A stretch of DNA of 64,000 nucleotides, taken from Spinacia oleracea (lineage: Eukaryota > Streptophyta > Magnoliopsida > Caryophyllales > Amaranthaceae). The notes under the pieces are model-generated. The model saw nothing but the letters and a program-made list of their open reading frames with translations. It did not search any database and had not been told where the DNA came from. Location of the stretch: assembly GCF_020520425.1 (NCBI RefSeq), contig NC_079488.1:37749247-37813246 (forward strand), in the 5' to 3' direction. Position numbers and translations under genes: made by a program. Shown here piece after piece: positions 45,385-57,789 of the stretch; the stretch's first letter is position 1, and each line of letters starts with the position of its first letter.

Positions 45385-46669
45385 AACTCCAGTTTTATGT
45401 TAATTAAAACACTTTATTTGTATTACTTTTATTAACACACAAATTTATGGTCAATAATATACATACGTAGTAGATTAATAATGTAACAAAATAAGTTAAA
45501 TATATGTTGCGATTAACTTGAAATAGGTAGCTATTTTAACTCGAAAAAAAATATTGCGATTAACTTGAAATGGGAGTATAAAAAGTGACATCAATCTCGC
45601 AATAAGTTTTTATTTTTTGGTGTTATCACCCGATTCACCCTTATAGTTAATTCGGATTTGGGGCGAGTTCTGGGTGGATAGGTTTCAGTCCCCTCCCAAT
45701 CGTTGTTGTGGGGGATCGAAGTTTTTATGGGACTGTGCTGAATGCGTTAATAGTTTAATACCTCGTAATTTATTAATTTTGCATCTGTGTAATAAAATTT
45801 GTAGTGTTTAAATGTTTAATGGAATATAATTCAATCCAAAGTCTTGATCTAATTAGCTTTTATTCATCAATACTTGCATATATAGCAAATTGTTGTACAT
45901 ATAATATACATCAAGGATATACTTGGGAAGTAAATTCATTATAAACTCCAAGTACTTTTATTTGCTTAATACGTAGTAGTTGATTACAAGGACGTAATTT
46001 TTTCTGCCATCCTTCTCTTTGTTGGTAGTTCCCTGAGCTTCAGTGATCAGAATCATCAGACCCTATACTCACAAGTCACAAGTATACAAGTATATATTAG
46101 TGCACTACAAAACACGATGGTTAGGTTAAAGTTAATACAAATATAAGCTGGTGTATACTCCGTAATATATATTGTAAGGCGAACTAAAGATTAATTCAAA
46201 TTGCTTAAAAGTTTCTCCGATATAATGTTGAAGCTATTTATTTTTTAGTGACAATTTTTTTTCACTTTAATTAAAAACAAGTTAATAATATAAAAGTTAA
46301 TAATGTGAAAATTTACCAAAAGTAGGGGTTTTCATAAAAAGAAAAACGAAACTGCGAACTGTACCAAAAATTGAATAAATGGTCGGTAAATCGAATCGAA
46401 AAATTTAACATAGTCGGTACGTACGGTAACCGAACTGGTAAAAATAGCGTTAAATTGGTCGATTATGGTTACCATTTTAGAAAAAACGGTTAACCGAAAA
46501 ATTAGAATATTTTAGAAAATAATTATTTTAATTTCAATTAATATTTTTTTTTTGACACAGGCTGAATTTTACATTAAATAAAATAGAACTACACCATGAC
46601 TAAAACTTACCAAAGCGAGATTGGCCCTTAGTAGCTATTACATAAAGGCTACTCAAAACATAAGATATA
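45385..46669. other. Intergenic
   Basis: No gene supported. At 46370-46510 a stretch with GGTCGGTACG, GGTAACCGAAC and CGGTTAACCG resembles the ends of common plant hAT-type MITEs, but no full element could be delimited. Confidence 0.5.
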
Positions 46670-46929
46670 CTTCCTCCGTTCTTATTTATATGACACAATT
46701 GGATTTTTAACACTATTAACACAAATTTTTTTTGACTTCCTTTTGTGATTTATACATAAGAAAAAATATAGTCGTGTGGGATCTTATTAGATTTGTCTCA
46801 AAAAATATTTTTTAAATATCAAATTTTCATATTTTCTTTCTTATACATAATGAAATATATTAACGTTTGAAATCATGAATTGGAAAACGTGCTTAAATAA
46901 TTGTGTCATTTAAAAAAGAACAGAAAAAG
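46670..46929. mobile_element. Stowaway-like MITE
   Basis: CTTCCTCCGTTCTTATTT..ATGACACAATT at the left and AATTGTGTCATTT..AACAGAAAAAG at the right, flanked by TA. Confidence 0.7.
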
Positions 46930-47220
46930 TACTACGTAGTTGCATCTACTTCTAGCAGGCCTTGGTTGGTGAAATTTTACTGTGAGCATTTCACTTTGCT
47001 CACTAACAACAGGAGTCAAACCCGATGACTCGGTAAGCATGCTATGAATTCTCACGAAGTAAGTTACTTGTAGGAGATAAAAATCACAAAACAATTTTCA
47101 GGCACAATAAATTTACTGTACATCTGGGGAATACCACCGACGAACATCCCTACTTAAAACTCTAAAAATTATCAGATGTACAATAAATTTATTGTATCCG
47201 TAGTGCGTACTAGACCTTTA
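46930..47220. other. Short spacer, no gene seen
   Basis: It may hold the last exon of the EG45-like gene on the minus strand, but none could be fixed. Confidence 0.4.
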
Positions 47221-47548
47221 CTCCCTCCGTCCCGGAATACTTGACTTGTTTTCCTTATCGGGCCGTCCCTTAATACTTGACCTGTTTCTAAAAATGGAAA
47301 TATTCTAACAATGTTATATTATTTCTCACTCCACCCCTATTAACCCACCTACCCCCTACTCCATACAAAAAATAATTAAAAATGCAACCCCTACTCTCCC
47401 CAACCCCACTTTATTACACATTTCCTACTAACTACATTAAAATAATACCCCCACTCTCAACTACTACCTATTAAACTAAATGAGTCAATTCAAGTCCCTT
47501 AAACTCTGTGCCGGTCAAATCGGGTCGAGTATACCGGATCGGAGGGAG
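47221..47548. mobile_element. Stowaway MITE
   Basis: CTCCCTCCGTCCCGGAATAC at the left and GTATACCGGATCGGAGGGAG at the right, flanked by TA. It lies about 40 bp beyond the splice donor of EG45 exon 2, so it sits in the next intron or just 3' of the gene. Confidence 0.8.
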
Positions 47549-47589
47549 TAATAAAGTTAATTCAAAAAATAAGCGATGCATGGACTTAC

Positions 47590-49073
47590 GGGGTGAAATC
47601 GATGTTAATTCTACCGGCGTTAGGATCAGCGATGACAGAAAAAGCTTCAAAGGAGAGATCAAGTCCGTTAGCCGAGCAACCAGGGCAAAGGTCTACTACT
47701 TCGACTATAACACTACCGCCTCGGCAAGGTTGAGGAACGCCTTGGTTGGTGCCACTAGTACAAGTGACACGGTACCTTCTACCACAAGCTGCCCTATTTT
47801 GAAAGACATCTCCACTTGCGGCTGCTATCATAGTTCCATGGTCTTCGAACCCATAGCATGAAGATGCTGCGCGCGCACAACATATCCAATGATTTAAAAG
47901 ATGATAATTTAAAATTTACAGTTAACAAATATAATACTCATTCCGTTTCATATTATAGTTCTTATTTTTTTTGACAAAAACACGAGTTTTAAGAAAATAA
48001 ATTATTTGGAATACCTTTTTGTTTTGGAAAGGGGGAGAAAATAAAACGTTGTTTAAGGGAAAAGTACAACAAAGAGTGGATGTGATGATGGCTGAGTTGT
48101 ATTTGTATTAGGAAATGGAGAAATTGAATTATTGTTTAATGACAAAATAAACCAAAGAGTGGATGTGGGGATGGTTGTGTGGAAAAGTGCATGGCCAACA
48201 AAAACATGTCTCGATTAGGAAAACAAGAATGAGAATATGAGACAGAGGAAACACCCGTTTAATATCCCCAGAAGTAAATGTTGCAAATAATGATAAATAA
48301 TAATAAAAAAACAATAAAAAAAATATTTTTTTAAAAAAAACTCGAAAGTAGACTAAGTATCTGATGGTGTATATTGGTATATCTCTACCACCTCCGTTCC
48401 AAAATGATATTTACACTTTTCATTTTAATCCGTTTCATAATGCTCTATACACTTTGTTTTATTCTATTTTTGGACATGAAAATTACTACCGTACCCTTCT
48501 TACCCAGCAATATTTACAACTTTTCACTCACTTTCTCTTACTTTATTCATATTTTTCTTACACCCACCCACCCACCTTTTTTTACATTTCTCTTACTTTA
48601 TCCATATATATTTATTATATTCAACCAAATTTTATACTTTTGTCTCAATATTTGTGCTAATAATAACTATAGTATTTTATAAGGGAATGCATGAGACGGC
48701 GAACATGTAATTTTCTACTTTACCCTTTATTTAAATAATAAAAATAGAAACAAATTTATTACAATAGGGAATTAATTTAAAGATATGTATACCAAATTAA
48801 AATTACCGTGTATTAAATTTAGGAAAAGGTATCAATAAAAAGGATATGAAATAATGACCCAATTAAATATCTTATTTCGTATTTTTAAAATTATAAGAAT
48901 GCGTTGCGTGCATAGAAAACTAATATCAATGTAATGAAACACGATTAGGATCGATACTTACGAACATAAGTAGTGTAATACGTGGCCTGTCCGGGGACGG
49001 CAATCACCACCGATACAAAAGATGCAAAAATGGCAATTGCCAAAATAATCATGGAAAGTTTAAGTGAAGCCAT
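47590..49073 (-). CDS. EG45-like domain protein (plant natriuretic peptide/barwin-like), last exon not found
   Basis: Exon 1 is 48962-49073 (start MASLKLSMIILAIAIF, a signal peptide). Exon 2 is 47590-47866. The intron of about 1.1 kb has donor C|GTAAGT and acceptor GCGCGCAG and joins as Y-V-P-S-S-C. The mature part shows the family signature: GQATYYTTYVPSSCYGFED, MIAAASGDVFQNRAACG, then CRGGSVIVEVVDLCPGC and LDLSFEAFSVIA. This is a double-psi beta-barrel fold related to expansin N-domains. The protein would be secreted to the apoplast. Known relatives affect water and ion balance. Exon 2 ends at ACC CC|GTAAGT. Family members end a few codons later in a short exon, which I could not place. A Stowaway MITE lies right behind. 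Confidence 0.85.
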
Positions 49074-49336
49074 CTTCGAATATGCAATGAAAAATATGAG
49101 CAAGCACAACATGTACTTATAGAGGTCTAGTGAAGACTAAAGATATATGCCGTGTTTGGACGCTTCTTAAATATTTTCATTTTTAATTGGCTGGCTGTAT
49201 AAAATAGACTTTAGAAATTTTAATTAAATAACTTCTCAAGATTTACACGCAAAAGAAATTTCTTTAATTTCATCTTTGAAGAGTGACTAAACAAACCTAT
49301 GGATTAGGTTTTCTTTAAATTAGATTATATATTATA
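49074..49336. other. Upstream region of the EG45-like gene
   Basis: AT-rich. On the minus strand TATAAGTACATG lies about 35-45 bp upstream of the ATG. No other feature. Confidence 0.4.
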
Positions 49337-49659
49337 CGCCCTCTATCCCTTTATACTCGCACCGGTTTGAACGGTGCGGAGTTTAAGACATTTGAATTGA
49401 CTTATTAATTTAATGGGTGTTTGTTGATAGTGGGGTACTTTTTTTAATATAGTTAGTGGAAAATGTGTAAAGGGTGGGAAGTGGTGAGTGGGGTGTGTGG
49501 ATTTTTAAATGATTTTGTAGGGAGTAGGGCGTAGGTGGGGTAATAGGTAAGTGTGAGTAATAATATAATATTGGTAAAAATTTCCATTTATAGAAGCGGT
49601 GTAAGTATTAAGGTACGGCCCGAAAAAAAAGCGGTGCAATTATTAAGGGACAAAGGGAG
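49337..49659. mobile_element. Stowaway-like MITE
   Basis: CGCCCTCTATCCCTTTATAC..GCACCG at the left and CGGTGCAATTATTAAGGG..AAAGGGAG at the right, flanked by TA. Confidence 0.7.
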
Positions 49660-50339
49660 TATATATTTATTATGATTATGACAACCAAATCAAGAATTCA
49701 AATCATGCACGAGGGGGATTTTAATTAGCCTGATTTTGTTTGACCCAAGTGATATTAGTCCAATAATCTCGGCAGTTTTTTTTGACATAGGATTGATCTA
49801 CTAAGAGATAACAGATACTGTTAACCATTGCCAATTTAGCACGTAAGTCAGCTTGCTGAATTTGATCTCGACATTTTTAGGGTAAACATGGCCTTAAGAT
49901 CACTTGGTACCTTAGTACCGAATTCGGGTCATTTTCAGTGTATAGTCAATTCAATTTCGTATGCCATCAGTAGTTCAGTACAACGCTCGGGATCTTTTCT
50001 TTGTGAAATGTCACGCAAAACGTAATACGCACTGCATATGAAATTTATCTCGTTTTGCAATTTCAATGCATGCATCTAATTAGGGGTGTTTGGTTGGAGG
50101 GTTTCTGAGACTCTACCAGCTAGAGTCTTTGAAGACTATACCAAGGGTATAAAGGTAAATGCAAGGGGATGAAGTTGTTTGGCCCACTTTTAATTTCTTT
50201 CTCCTTTTATTTCTCATTCTCTCTCTAAAAATCTGGTCCAAAATTCAAAATTCAAAAAATATAATTTGTTTTCCTTTTAATTATTTTGGGGAAATATTGT
50301 TGGCAACTGTAAATTGTAATAACTGATGTAATTAAATTT
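49660..50339. other. Intergenic
   Basis: No gene. GGGGTGTTTGGTTGGAGGG near 50083 resembles a Harbinger-type end, but no partner was found. Confidence 0.45.
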
Positions 50340-53300
50340 TAACACCCAACTTTTCACTCTCTCTCCTAAAACTTACCTGGGAAGCTTCAGTTCTTGCAGT
50401 TCGTCTCCCGCTCGTTTCGTTTCTTCTCCCTCCAAATTCGGAATCATCAATCGATTAACCGCCACCCATTCTACAACTTCGTAACTGCCGTAAAACCGCC
50501 GCACTTCTTAACTGCCGTCCCGTACTATATAATTGATAGGAGGTTGAAGTTTTTTCTTGCGAGAGGAAGTTGGTGAATTGCGAAATCTCAGGTAAAGAGT
50601 TAATCTTTATTGAAGAATATTGTATAGGTATTCTGCTGTTATAATCTAGGGTTCATTTCGATTTTGGGTAAAAATCTGATTTTTATTAACAATAATATAA
50701 TTAGGGTTTATAATTCTGGATTTGGTATGATTTTTATGCAATTCTGATATAAGTTGGTGATTATTATGCAAGTTGTATGATTTCTGGAATATAGAAAGTG
50801 TTGATTTTTTACATAGTTTGGAAATTTGCATGCAATTTTACATTGTAGTTGGAAATGACTTTGTACTCTGTACTAAATAATCTTTATCTGATTCAAGTTA
50901 GTAATGAATTTGTAGTCATAAATCTTTATCTGAATTATAGTTATAATACGTATTAATTAGATGGTTTGGAGTGGGTTCTGTTATAATAAATTTGATTAAT
51001 AATCCTGAGGTACAAAAATTGTTCTTTAATTGTCATTTTGATTTCTGCTTATGTTGGTCAAAATGTTCTTAAAATATGTTAATGTTTGTGTATTTTGTCA
51101 TGAATATCCCAAAACATGGTTACTCGTTTATTGAATTGTTATATAAATTGACCAAACGTAGGGTTTAATATTGCTTATATTTGTTATGTTTTGGTTATGT
51201 GTTCATCTGTTGGTTCTTATTCAGTGTCGTATTTGTTTGGTAATGCCTAGCTGTTCTGAAAGTTCAAAATCCTGAAGTAATTGTTAGTTTGTTATTCAGT
51301 TTCTTATTCACTTTGTTGGCCCCTTGTAATTTCAGGATGGTCTTCAAAAAGGGTCACACCGGATCAAATAAGCAATGGGTGAGTGTTGTTAAGTGTTGTT
51401 TATATAATTTTATGATAGCCATATAATATTTTGGTTGGTATTACTTAATATTGTATATGTCTTTTCATTAAATAATCATGAATATGTTTGTGCATTACGT
51501 AATCATGGAATTTGTTTTCGTATATTAGCAGAAATTTGCAATGAATGAAGTTTTTAAGGATGAACCTCCCCAGGTACCCGACACTAGTAACCGTAAGAAG
51601 TATGTGGAACCGGAAATTGATGAAGATGATGAAGAGTACGAGGAAGATCTCGTTGGATCAGGGGATGATAGTGAAGATACACCATATGAAGAGGAGGGTG
51701 AGGAATTAGAGGACGAAGAAGAAGACGACGACGAAGAGTATGTAGATGAGGATGAGGATGAGGGGGAAAATGATGTTGGTGTAAAGTGTAAGTTGAAAAA
51801 TCAGGGCAGGAAAACGGGTAATGCTAAAGGAAGGCGTCCTGTTGTTGTAGAGGAGGATGATGAGTTTTATGATGATCTTGAAGTTGATGCTCGTGCTAAG
51901 TTGAAGATGAAAGAGCGCAGTAGGAAGTATGCTAAGAGCAGGCGTTTAGCTAATGATGTAGAGGATGAAGGAAATGATGATGAAGAGGATGACGAGGAAG
52001 ATGGAGAAGCTGATGTCCGTAGAGTGGGGAAGAAGCATCCGAAGCATGTAGGCCAAAATGTTAGGCGGTATCCAGAAGATGAACAACATGGGTTGAGGAA
52101 GAAACATTTGAAGGTGATTAGGAAGAGGCGTCGTGGGGATACTGATGACGAGGAAGAACAGGGGAAGCCTGTGAAGAAGAAGTTGTTGCTGAAGAAAAAG
52201 GTTGGTAAGATTGTTGATAAAGAGCGTAGAAAAGGAAAGTATCCTCTTAAAGATAAGGGAATGACTAAGAGAGGCAAGAATAGGAGAGTGTTTCTGCGGG
52301 TATGAATGACATCTATACCGTTATTTTAATATGTATTCATTAAATTAGTATCAACTAGTTGTTTAATAATATGTTGTTGTACCCTATGATCAGGTTCCAA
52401 TCCCCCAACATCCAATGTCTAGGGGTGAATATGCCAAGTGTCATGATGTTGTAGTTGCTACCCAAAGGGCTAATTGCGATCGCAAGGTATATAGTAATTT
52501 AATTCTTGAGATAATGATTATGTGATTGTGAAGCAGATATTATGTTAGGTTCTGACTTACTTAATGGCATGTTGGTAGCAACCGAGTGTTATATGCCGCA
52601 CTGATGCTTTCTCAAAGATCATTGCTGGATTTGATGACTCTAGAAGAGCCTGTGTGCAAAAAATGGGGTTTGGAGGATTGTTGGAGTTGAAAATATCCAA
52701 GCTTCCGAGGCAGCTTTGTTATTGGTTGATGACCAGATTGGACGGAGTCAACAGTTATCTGGTAGGTGGTGACGGGCATGTGTTGCCGATCACACCTGGC
52801 CATTGGGAAGATGTGTTTGGTTTGAGGAACAGCGGGCTTCCCATCCCTGAAAAGGATTCTAATTTGCCGGCTGGAAAAGCTCTAGCGTATGCAGTGAAGT
52901 ATGGTGAGAAAAACCCTGCAAACAACAAGACCACAGTACTGATATCCAACGCAACTCGCGTGTTGTTAGGTCCCTTGGACAAGCTCGGCAACTTAGTGCC
53001 GCTCGCAAATCAACGTCAAAGGACTGAGTTCATGGAGAACTTCATGATTGTGCTAATGGGACAGATTCTTTGTCCTTCTACTGATGGTGCAAACATGTCG
53101 ACGAAACTGCTAGGTGCTGTATGTGTTGCAAAGGACGCAGATCAGTATAACTGGTGTGAGTTTTGTCACAAATGGCTGCTAGACTACGCGATCCCATGCC
53201 AGCGGAAGCTAGAAGTTCAGGGTTATGCGGCTGGGACTGGTGGTTGTGTTTTGTTTTTGTTGGTGAGTGCTCTCCTGAAATTGACATTTAATAAGTATGT

Positions 53301-53527
53301 TCATTATAAGTGTTGTATGTTGTAGTCCTTTTCTGGCATGTTTTAATTAGTTATCCATTTCTGGCAGGTTTTTTATCTAGATCGTTTATGTCGGCTTCCT
53401 GTCCGTTGGGACGAGTTCCCCAGACTAAAAGTCTGGACTGAGGAGGAAGTGGAGAAGGTGAAACTTCATGATAGGAAGCCTACTGAAGACTATGGGAGGT
53501 TATCGGTGTGTATTCTCCTGTGATCAA

Positions 53528-53633
53528 TATATGTGGTGTTTGTTGCTTTAAATATGACATTGTTATTAGTACTTCTTAAATATATGTGGTGTTTGTTGCT
53601 TTAAATATGACATTGTTATTAGTACTTCTTAAA
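53528..53633 (+). repeat. Perfect tandem duplication of 53 bp in an intron
   Basis: ATGTGGTGTTTGTTGCTT...TACTTCTTAAATAT occurs twice in a row in the intron between the 46- and 26-codon exons of the Ulp1-like gene. Confidence 0.9.
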
Positions 53634-54248
53634 TATATTCTTGGTTTTATTTCATTTCAACAGACGGTTGATGTTGTTTACCGGGAGCCCCATCCTCTAT
53701 TTGGAGAAAGAAGGCCGTTGGCAGAAGAGGTTGCTGATCTGGTATGAGTAGCAGTAGTTTGATATCAATTTTTCTGGTATTGGTATTAAACACATTCTAT
53801 ATGCTGTTGTTTGAAGGACGATATACAAGTGTAGCTTCAGAAAGCTTATAATAATACCTTGGGAGGATTCTGTAGTCCAATGACAATGAAAGAATGGTGA
53901 TTCTTTCATTTAAGGACTGCTTAATCCCCCAAAGTATTATTGTGAGGTCTTTTAAAGCAGATGAAAGACTTATGAGTGTCATGGTGGTTAAGAAATTTGG
54001 TACACCGGACTGTGTACCAAATAATAGAAACTAGAATATATTTGTAAATACTGAACGTGTACCAAACGGTATTATTTGCATTTTTATAGACTGTTCATTA
54101 TTAATAATATTGTGTTAATGTATTAGACTAAAGCGTCCTATTTGTTTGACCTTGGTATTAGGTTATGGAAAGGATGGCCCCCTTACTGCAAGACCTCCGT
54201 GCCGTGATACGAGAACAAGTAATCATACGCAGGCTGGGGGCAAAGGAA

Positions 54249-54332
54249 AGTGTTGCTGAAAAAGATCCCTCCCCTGGTGTTGCTGAAAAAGATCCCTCCC
54301 CTGGTGTTGCTGAAAAAGATCCCTCCCCTGCT
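54249..54332 (+). repeat. Three tandem 27-bp units in coding sequence
   Basis: Encodes VAEKDPSPG three times (last copy ends in AS). The DNA copies are nearly identical, so the expansion is recent. Confidence 0.9.
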
Positions 54333-54589
54333 AGCAGTTCCCATCGCCAAATCAGCGATAATGCTTATATTAACGTGGATGGTGAGCCAATGGCGGTGGA
54401 TAAGTCGGTCAACAAGGTCCTGAGTGAGTTAGATGTCATTGTACTGGAGGAGGATGAAACAGACAATGTGCAACACACAGTGGAACAACCATTGGGAGGT
54501 GAAGAAAATGTGTTTGTGAATTACCAGTCCTTGCCTGTGGAGCAGCCCGTGTTTGAGTTCACTAGTAGAAAAAACCCCTGTTGTAGCCC

Positions 54590-54790
54590 CCTTGTTGCAG
54601 CGTACATGTATTAATACGCTTCAACAACCAGTCGGTCAACGCGGGTCAAACCCTTTAAAGGGTTGTTGCAGCGTACAATTTAATTGTTCCCTGCGAAAAA
54701 GTTTATTGCAGCGTACATTTTAAAAGCCCCCTGCAATAGCTCGTTTTTGTTGCAGCGTACATTTTAAAGCCCCCTGCAATAACCCGGGTA
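54590..54790. repeat. CACTA left subterminal repeats
   Basis: Four copies of TTGCAGCGTACAT/A followed by GCCCCCTGCAATA-type words, spaced 50-70 bp. Confidence 0.85.
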
Positions 54791-55134
54791 AAAACAAATT
54801 TTGCTGCAATATTCGTTGAATAACTAATTCAAAACAAATTAAGCATCTCTCGCGCTCAACTCCCTTCTTCTCCCTTAACTTTCCCTGCGAAGTCCCCTCA
54901 AAAAAAAAACCTTTCCCTTCATCGTCAATCTAGCTTCTTCGTCGGTGGTTCTGGCCTCCTCGCTAGTCGCCACCTATTAGCTTGCTCGGCCGGTGGTTCC
55001 AAGGAAAAACTTAGCTTGCTCGCGCCGGTGGTTTCAAGAAAGAAAGTTGCTCGCGTCCTATTTTCCGTCAACCTCTTCGCCGCGGCTAGTAATCTTCCCT
55101 GTCCCCTCTTTTAAGTTTGCTCAATTCGTTTATC

Positions 55135-55310
55135 TGATTTTCGTTTTAAGAATTAGGGTTTGTTCAATTCGCTTTTAGGGTTTTGTGCGTTTTTTCAATT
55201 CTTTTTTAGGGTTTGTTCAATTCGTTTTTAGGGTTCAATTCGTTTGTTCAATTTGTTTTTAGGGTTTTTTCAATTCGTTGTTCAATTTGTTTTTAGGGTT
55301 TGTTCATTGG
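55135..55310 (+). repeat. Repeats of TTTAGGGTTTGTTCAATTCG
   Basis: About seven degenerate units of 20-25 bp just upstream of the first captured fragment. The TTAGGGTTT core resembles telo-box promoter motifs of plant ribosomal and translation genes. This and the CT-rich DNA at 54845-55110 may be a captured promoter/5' UTR. Confidence 0.6.
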
Positions 55311-55403
55311 CCCAAATTGTGTTATTTATTGGACATGTTTAATATTGTGTTATTTCTCTAATTTGTCGGACTGTTATTGTTGATTCTTAACCATCTTTTA
55401 CAG

Positions 55404-55677
55404 TTTGAAGATGAATGAGATGCTAAAGATGTTGTGCACGGTCGAAATGGTTATGATTTTGATGGACATCCTTTGCGGGTAGGTATTCTTGGAACCTTGT
55501 TTCTACTTCTTGTCTACATGTGCTTCTTTTTCTGTCTGATAACTCTTGCATCATTTACATTGGTGTTTTTATACTTTCAGGTGGAATTCGCTCATGGTGG
55601 ACGAGAATCATCATCATCAGACCATCGCAGCAGTTACAGTGCTAGTAGTTATAGAGATGGAGCACCTAAGCACAGAG
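55404..55677 (+). pseudogene. SR splicing factor fragment (SR34/SR30-like, end of RRM1)
   Basis: Exon 55404-55478 (FEDE, stop, then DAKDVVHGRNGYDFDGHPLR) and exon 55581-55677 (VEFAHGGRESSSSDHRSSYS..), with GT..AG intron. This is the end of the first RNA-recognition motif of an SF2/ASF-type SR protein and its glycine/serine hinge. An in-frame TGA at 55416-55418 stands where relatives have Arg. It is a captured fragment without RRM2 or RS tail. Confidence 0.8.
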
Positions 55678-56031
55678 GTTAGTCTTGCTTCTCTGTTGGC
55701 ATCTTGTTGGTAATTTCACTGCTATATGAAATTCTAGTGTTGGTATTTCTTATAGATTTTGAATACTATGAGCTAATTATTTTTCCCGAAAGTATTGTTT
55801 TAACCTTGTCCTTTTTTACCTTGAATTATTGTGTTGTCATCAGTAGTTGTTGTTTTATTAAGATAACCAGTGTTGGTGTGTTCAAAGAAAAACTATTGAT
55901 TACCTTCTTCAAGGCTGTCTATTGTATTTTCTGAAAGAGTTGCATTATTTTGAAGAACTGTTAGTTTAGATGTGGCTTTGTTTGATGAACTGGAATTTCT
56001 TCTTTTTATGTAGGCTGAAAGTTGAAAATCA

Positions 56032-56539
56032 AACTAAGGATGATCAACCTGCAAAAAGAAACAACACATCTGCCGATTCTTCAAGATTTTTAGATGTATG
56101 AATCCACTACTCAGATGGTTAAATATGCGTCACAAGACTTACAACCTCTCATGTATATTTAATGACTTATTTTATTTTATTTTATTCAGTTTGGACCTTC
56201 AGTAATGGATGATGAATTCGGGAGTAGTATACATGATACTATCCCTGAGAATCTGAGATAACACCAGGACATTCCAGCAATCCAGTACATGATTTGATTT
56301 CTGCAAGCAAAGCTGACGAGGACAACAAGATCAAGGCTTTAGTTGAAAATTCTGGTTTAGACTGGCAGAAGTGAGACTTTATTTCTATTTGTACTATGGT
56401 TGTTATTTTATGTCTAGCCATGAGTAAAAATATGTATGTACTAATTGGAATGTTATGTAAACTATGCAGTTCGCATACTTATGGTTTTGGCCAAGGGAGA
56501 GGTTTAGGAAGAGGTGGACAGGGTGGCCGGGGATTTGGT
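56032..56539 (+). pseudogene. PQT3/RBBP6-like E3 ligase fragment
   Basis: Pieces at 56032-56097, 56190-56371 and 56469-56539 separated by GT..AG introns. The most telling text is DNKIKALVENSGLDWQ and then GFGQGRGLGRGGQGGRGFG, which corresponds to the region before the zinc knuckle of PQT3-like (DWNN-domain) ubiquitin ligases. A frame change near 56260 breaks it. No DWNN or RING part is present. Confidence 0.6.
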
Positions 56540-56815
56540 ATGTCTCTAAATTGCTTTCTATTTCCTAATATAATTAGCTTATTGTTTTAGGGCGTATGTC
56601 CGTTTTTTGATGAACTGTTGGATAAATGATAATATAAAGGGAAATCATGGTTCCCATAAACGCTTGTCTGAGGCAAGCTTTAATATACAAGGTGATGTTT
56701 AAATGTTTAATGGGTCATTTATTAATTTCTCTTGATCTCTGATCAGGATGTCCATGTATCTGTTCCTACTTTTGAGGAAACTGAATATTGGAATAATTTC
56801 ATGCTGTACTTGCAG

Positions 56816-57274
56816 GCCCTAGGGTATCCTATGCCTAACTTTGCACACGTCTCTTTGATTCTTGCACCTGATCGAAGCAAGCTGTCAAAGCGTCATGGTG
56901 CAACTTCAGTGGGTCAGGTTTGTGGTGAATAAAATAGTTTTATAATGCTAGCATATTGTCTGGATTGATACAGTCATTAAAATCCCATTCTTGCATGTAT
57001 CAAACGAGAGATGGGATATCTGCCACAGGCAATGGTAAACTACTTATCACTATTGGGCTGGGGGGATGGTACAGATAATGAATTTTTCACTATTGAACAA
57101 CTTGGTAAGTTACTCTTGGTCTTTCCCCATATTAGTTTGCTGGACTGCTGCTATAGATGCCTTTTTTCTGTAAACTACTGTTGAGTGATTACATTTTTGT
57201 GTGGTTGCAGTTGAAAAGTTCACTATAGAACGTGCAAATAAGAGTGGGGCTATATTTGATTCTACTAAATTTAG
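56816..57274 (+). pseudogene. Organellar glutamyl-tRNA synthetase fragment
   Basis: Three exons (56816-56917, about 57004-57103, 57211-57274) with the class I synthetase text [43 protein letters not shown] and VEKFTIERANKSGAIFDSTK. The KLSKRHG loop is the ATP-binding KMSKS-type motif of GluRS. The catalytic N-terminal half and the anticodon-binding part are absent. The introns show that it was copied from genomic DNA. Confidence 0.85.
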
Positions 57275-57624
57275 GTAAATATTAAGCTAGTTTTCATTTT
57301 GTTGGCTATGTGCACTGGATCTTCCATTTTGATCTAATTTCTTCAGTTTCTAGTTTATTTATATAAGTCACATGGACTCTATAGCAGAATAAAGATGTTG
57401 TGATGAACTGTTGCATTTAAATTCTAGATTTGTTTAATACTTATTTTTTCTTCGATGTTGCCAAGTATCAGAGATTATATCTTTTCAAAATCAATGTGTG
57501 TCTGTGGGACAAAAGATGTACTTGTAGATGATCTTGTGCCAAAAAATACCCCTGTTTTTGGAGGGGGGTTCTGAAAGGCAGATGATCAACAACTAATTTC
57601 TTGAACTTGGGTTCAATACTAAAA

Positions 57625-57787
57625 TATATGACAGGTTGACAATCTAAAAGGGGAGATGGGAACAACACAGACATGTGGCACTAGCTGGGCAGTATTTGCA
57701 GTTCTGTTGATGATCATTAGCTCAAAGTTGGATGTTTCTGAAGGAGAACTCTTACCATACGATGATGAAACATGTAAATTCTGCAGG
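57625..57787 (+). pseudogene. Exon fragment, possibly papain-like protease
   Basis: Open through MGTTQTCGTSWAVFAVLLMI and SKLDVSEGELLPYDDETCKFC up to a GTAAGT donor at 57788. The pattern recalls the active-site segment of C1A proteases (CGSCWAFAAV..LSEQEL), with Ser where the catalytic Cys would be. The likeness is short and may be chance. Confidence 0.35.
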
Positions 57788-57789
57788 TA

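Noticed and set aside
51867-52277. Ser/Phe-rich minus-strand ORF
   Set aside because: Antisense of the acidic/basic exon of the Ulp1-like gene, open only because of codon bias.
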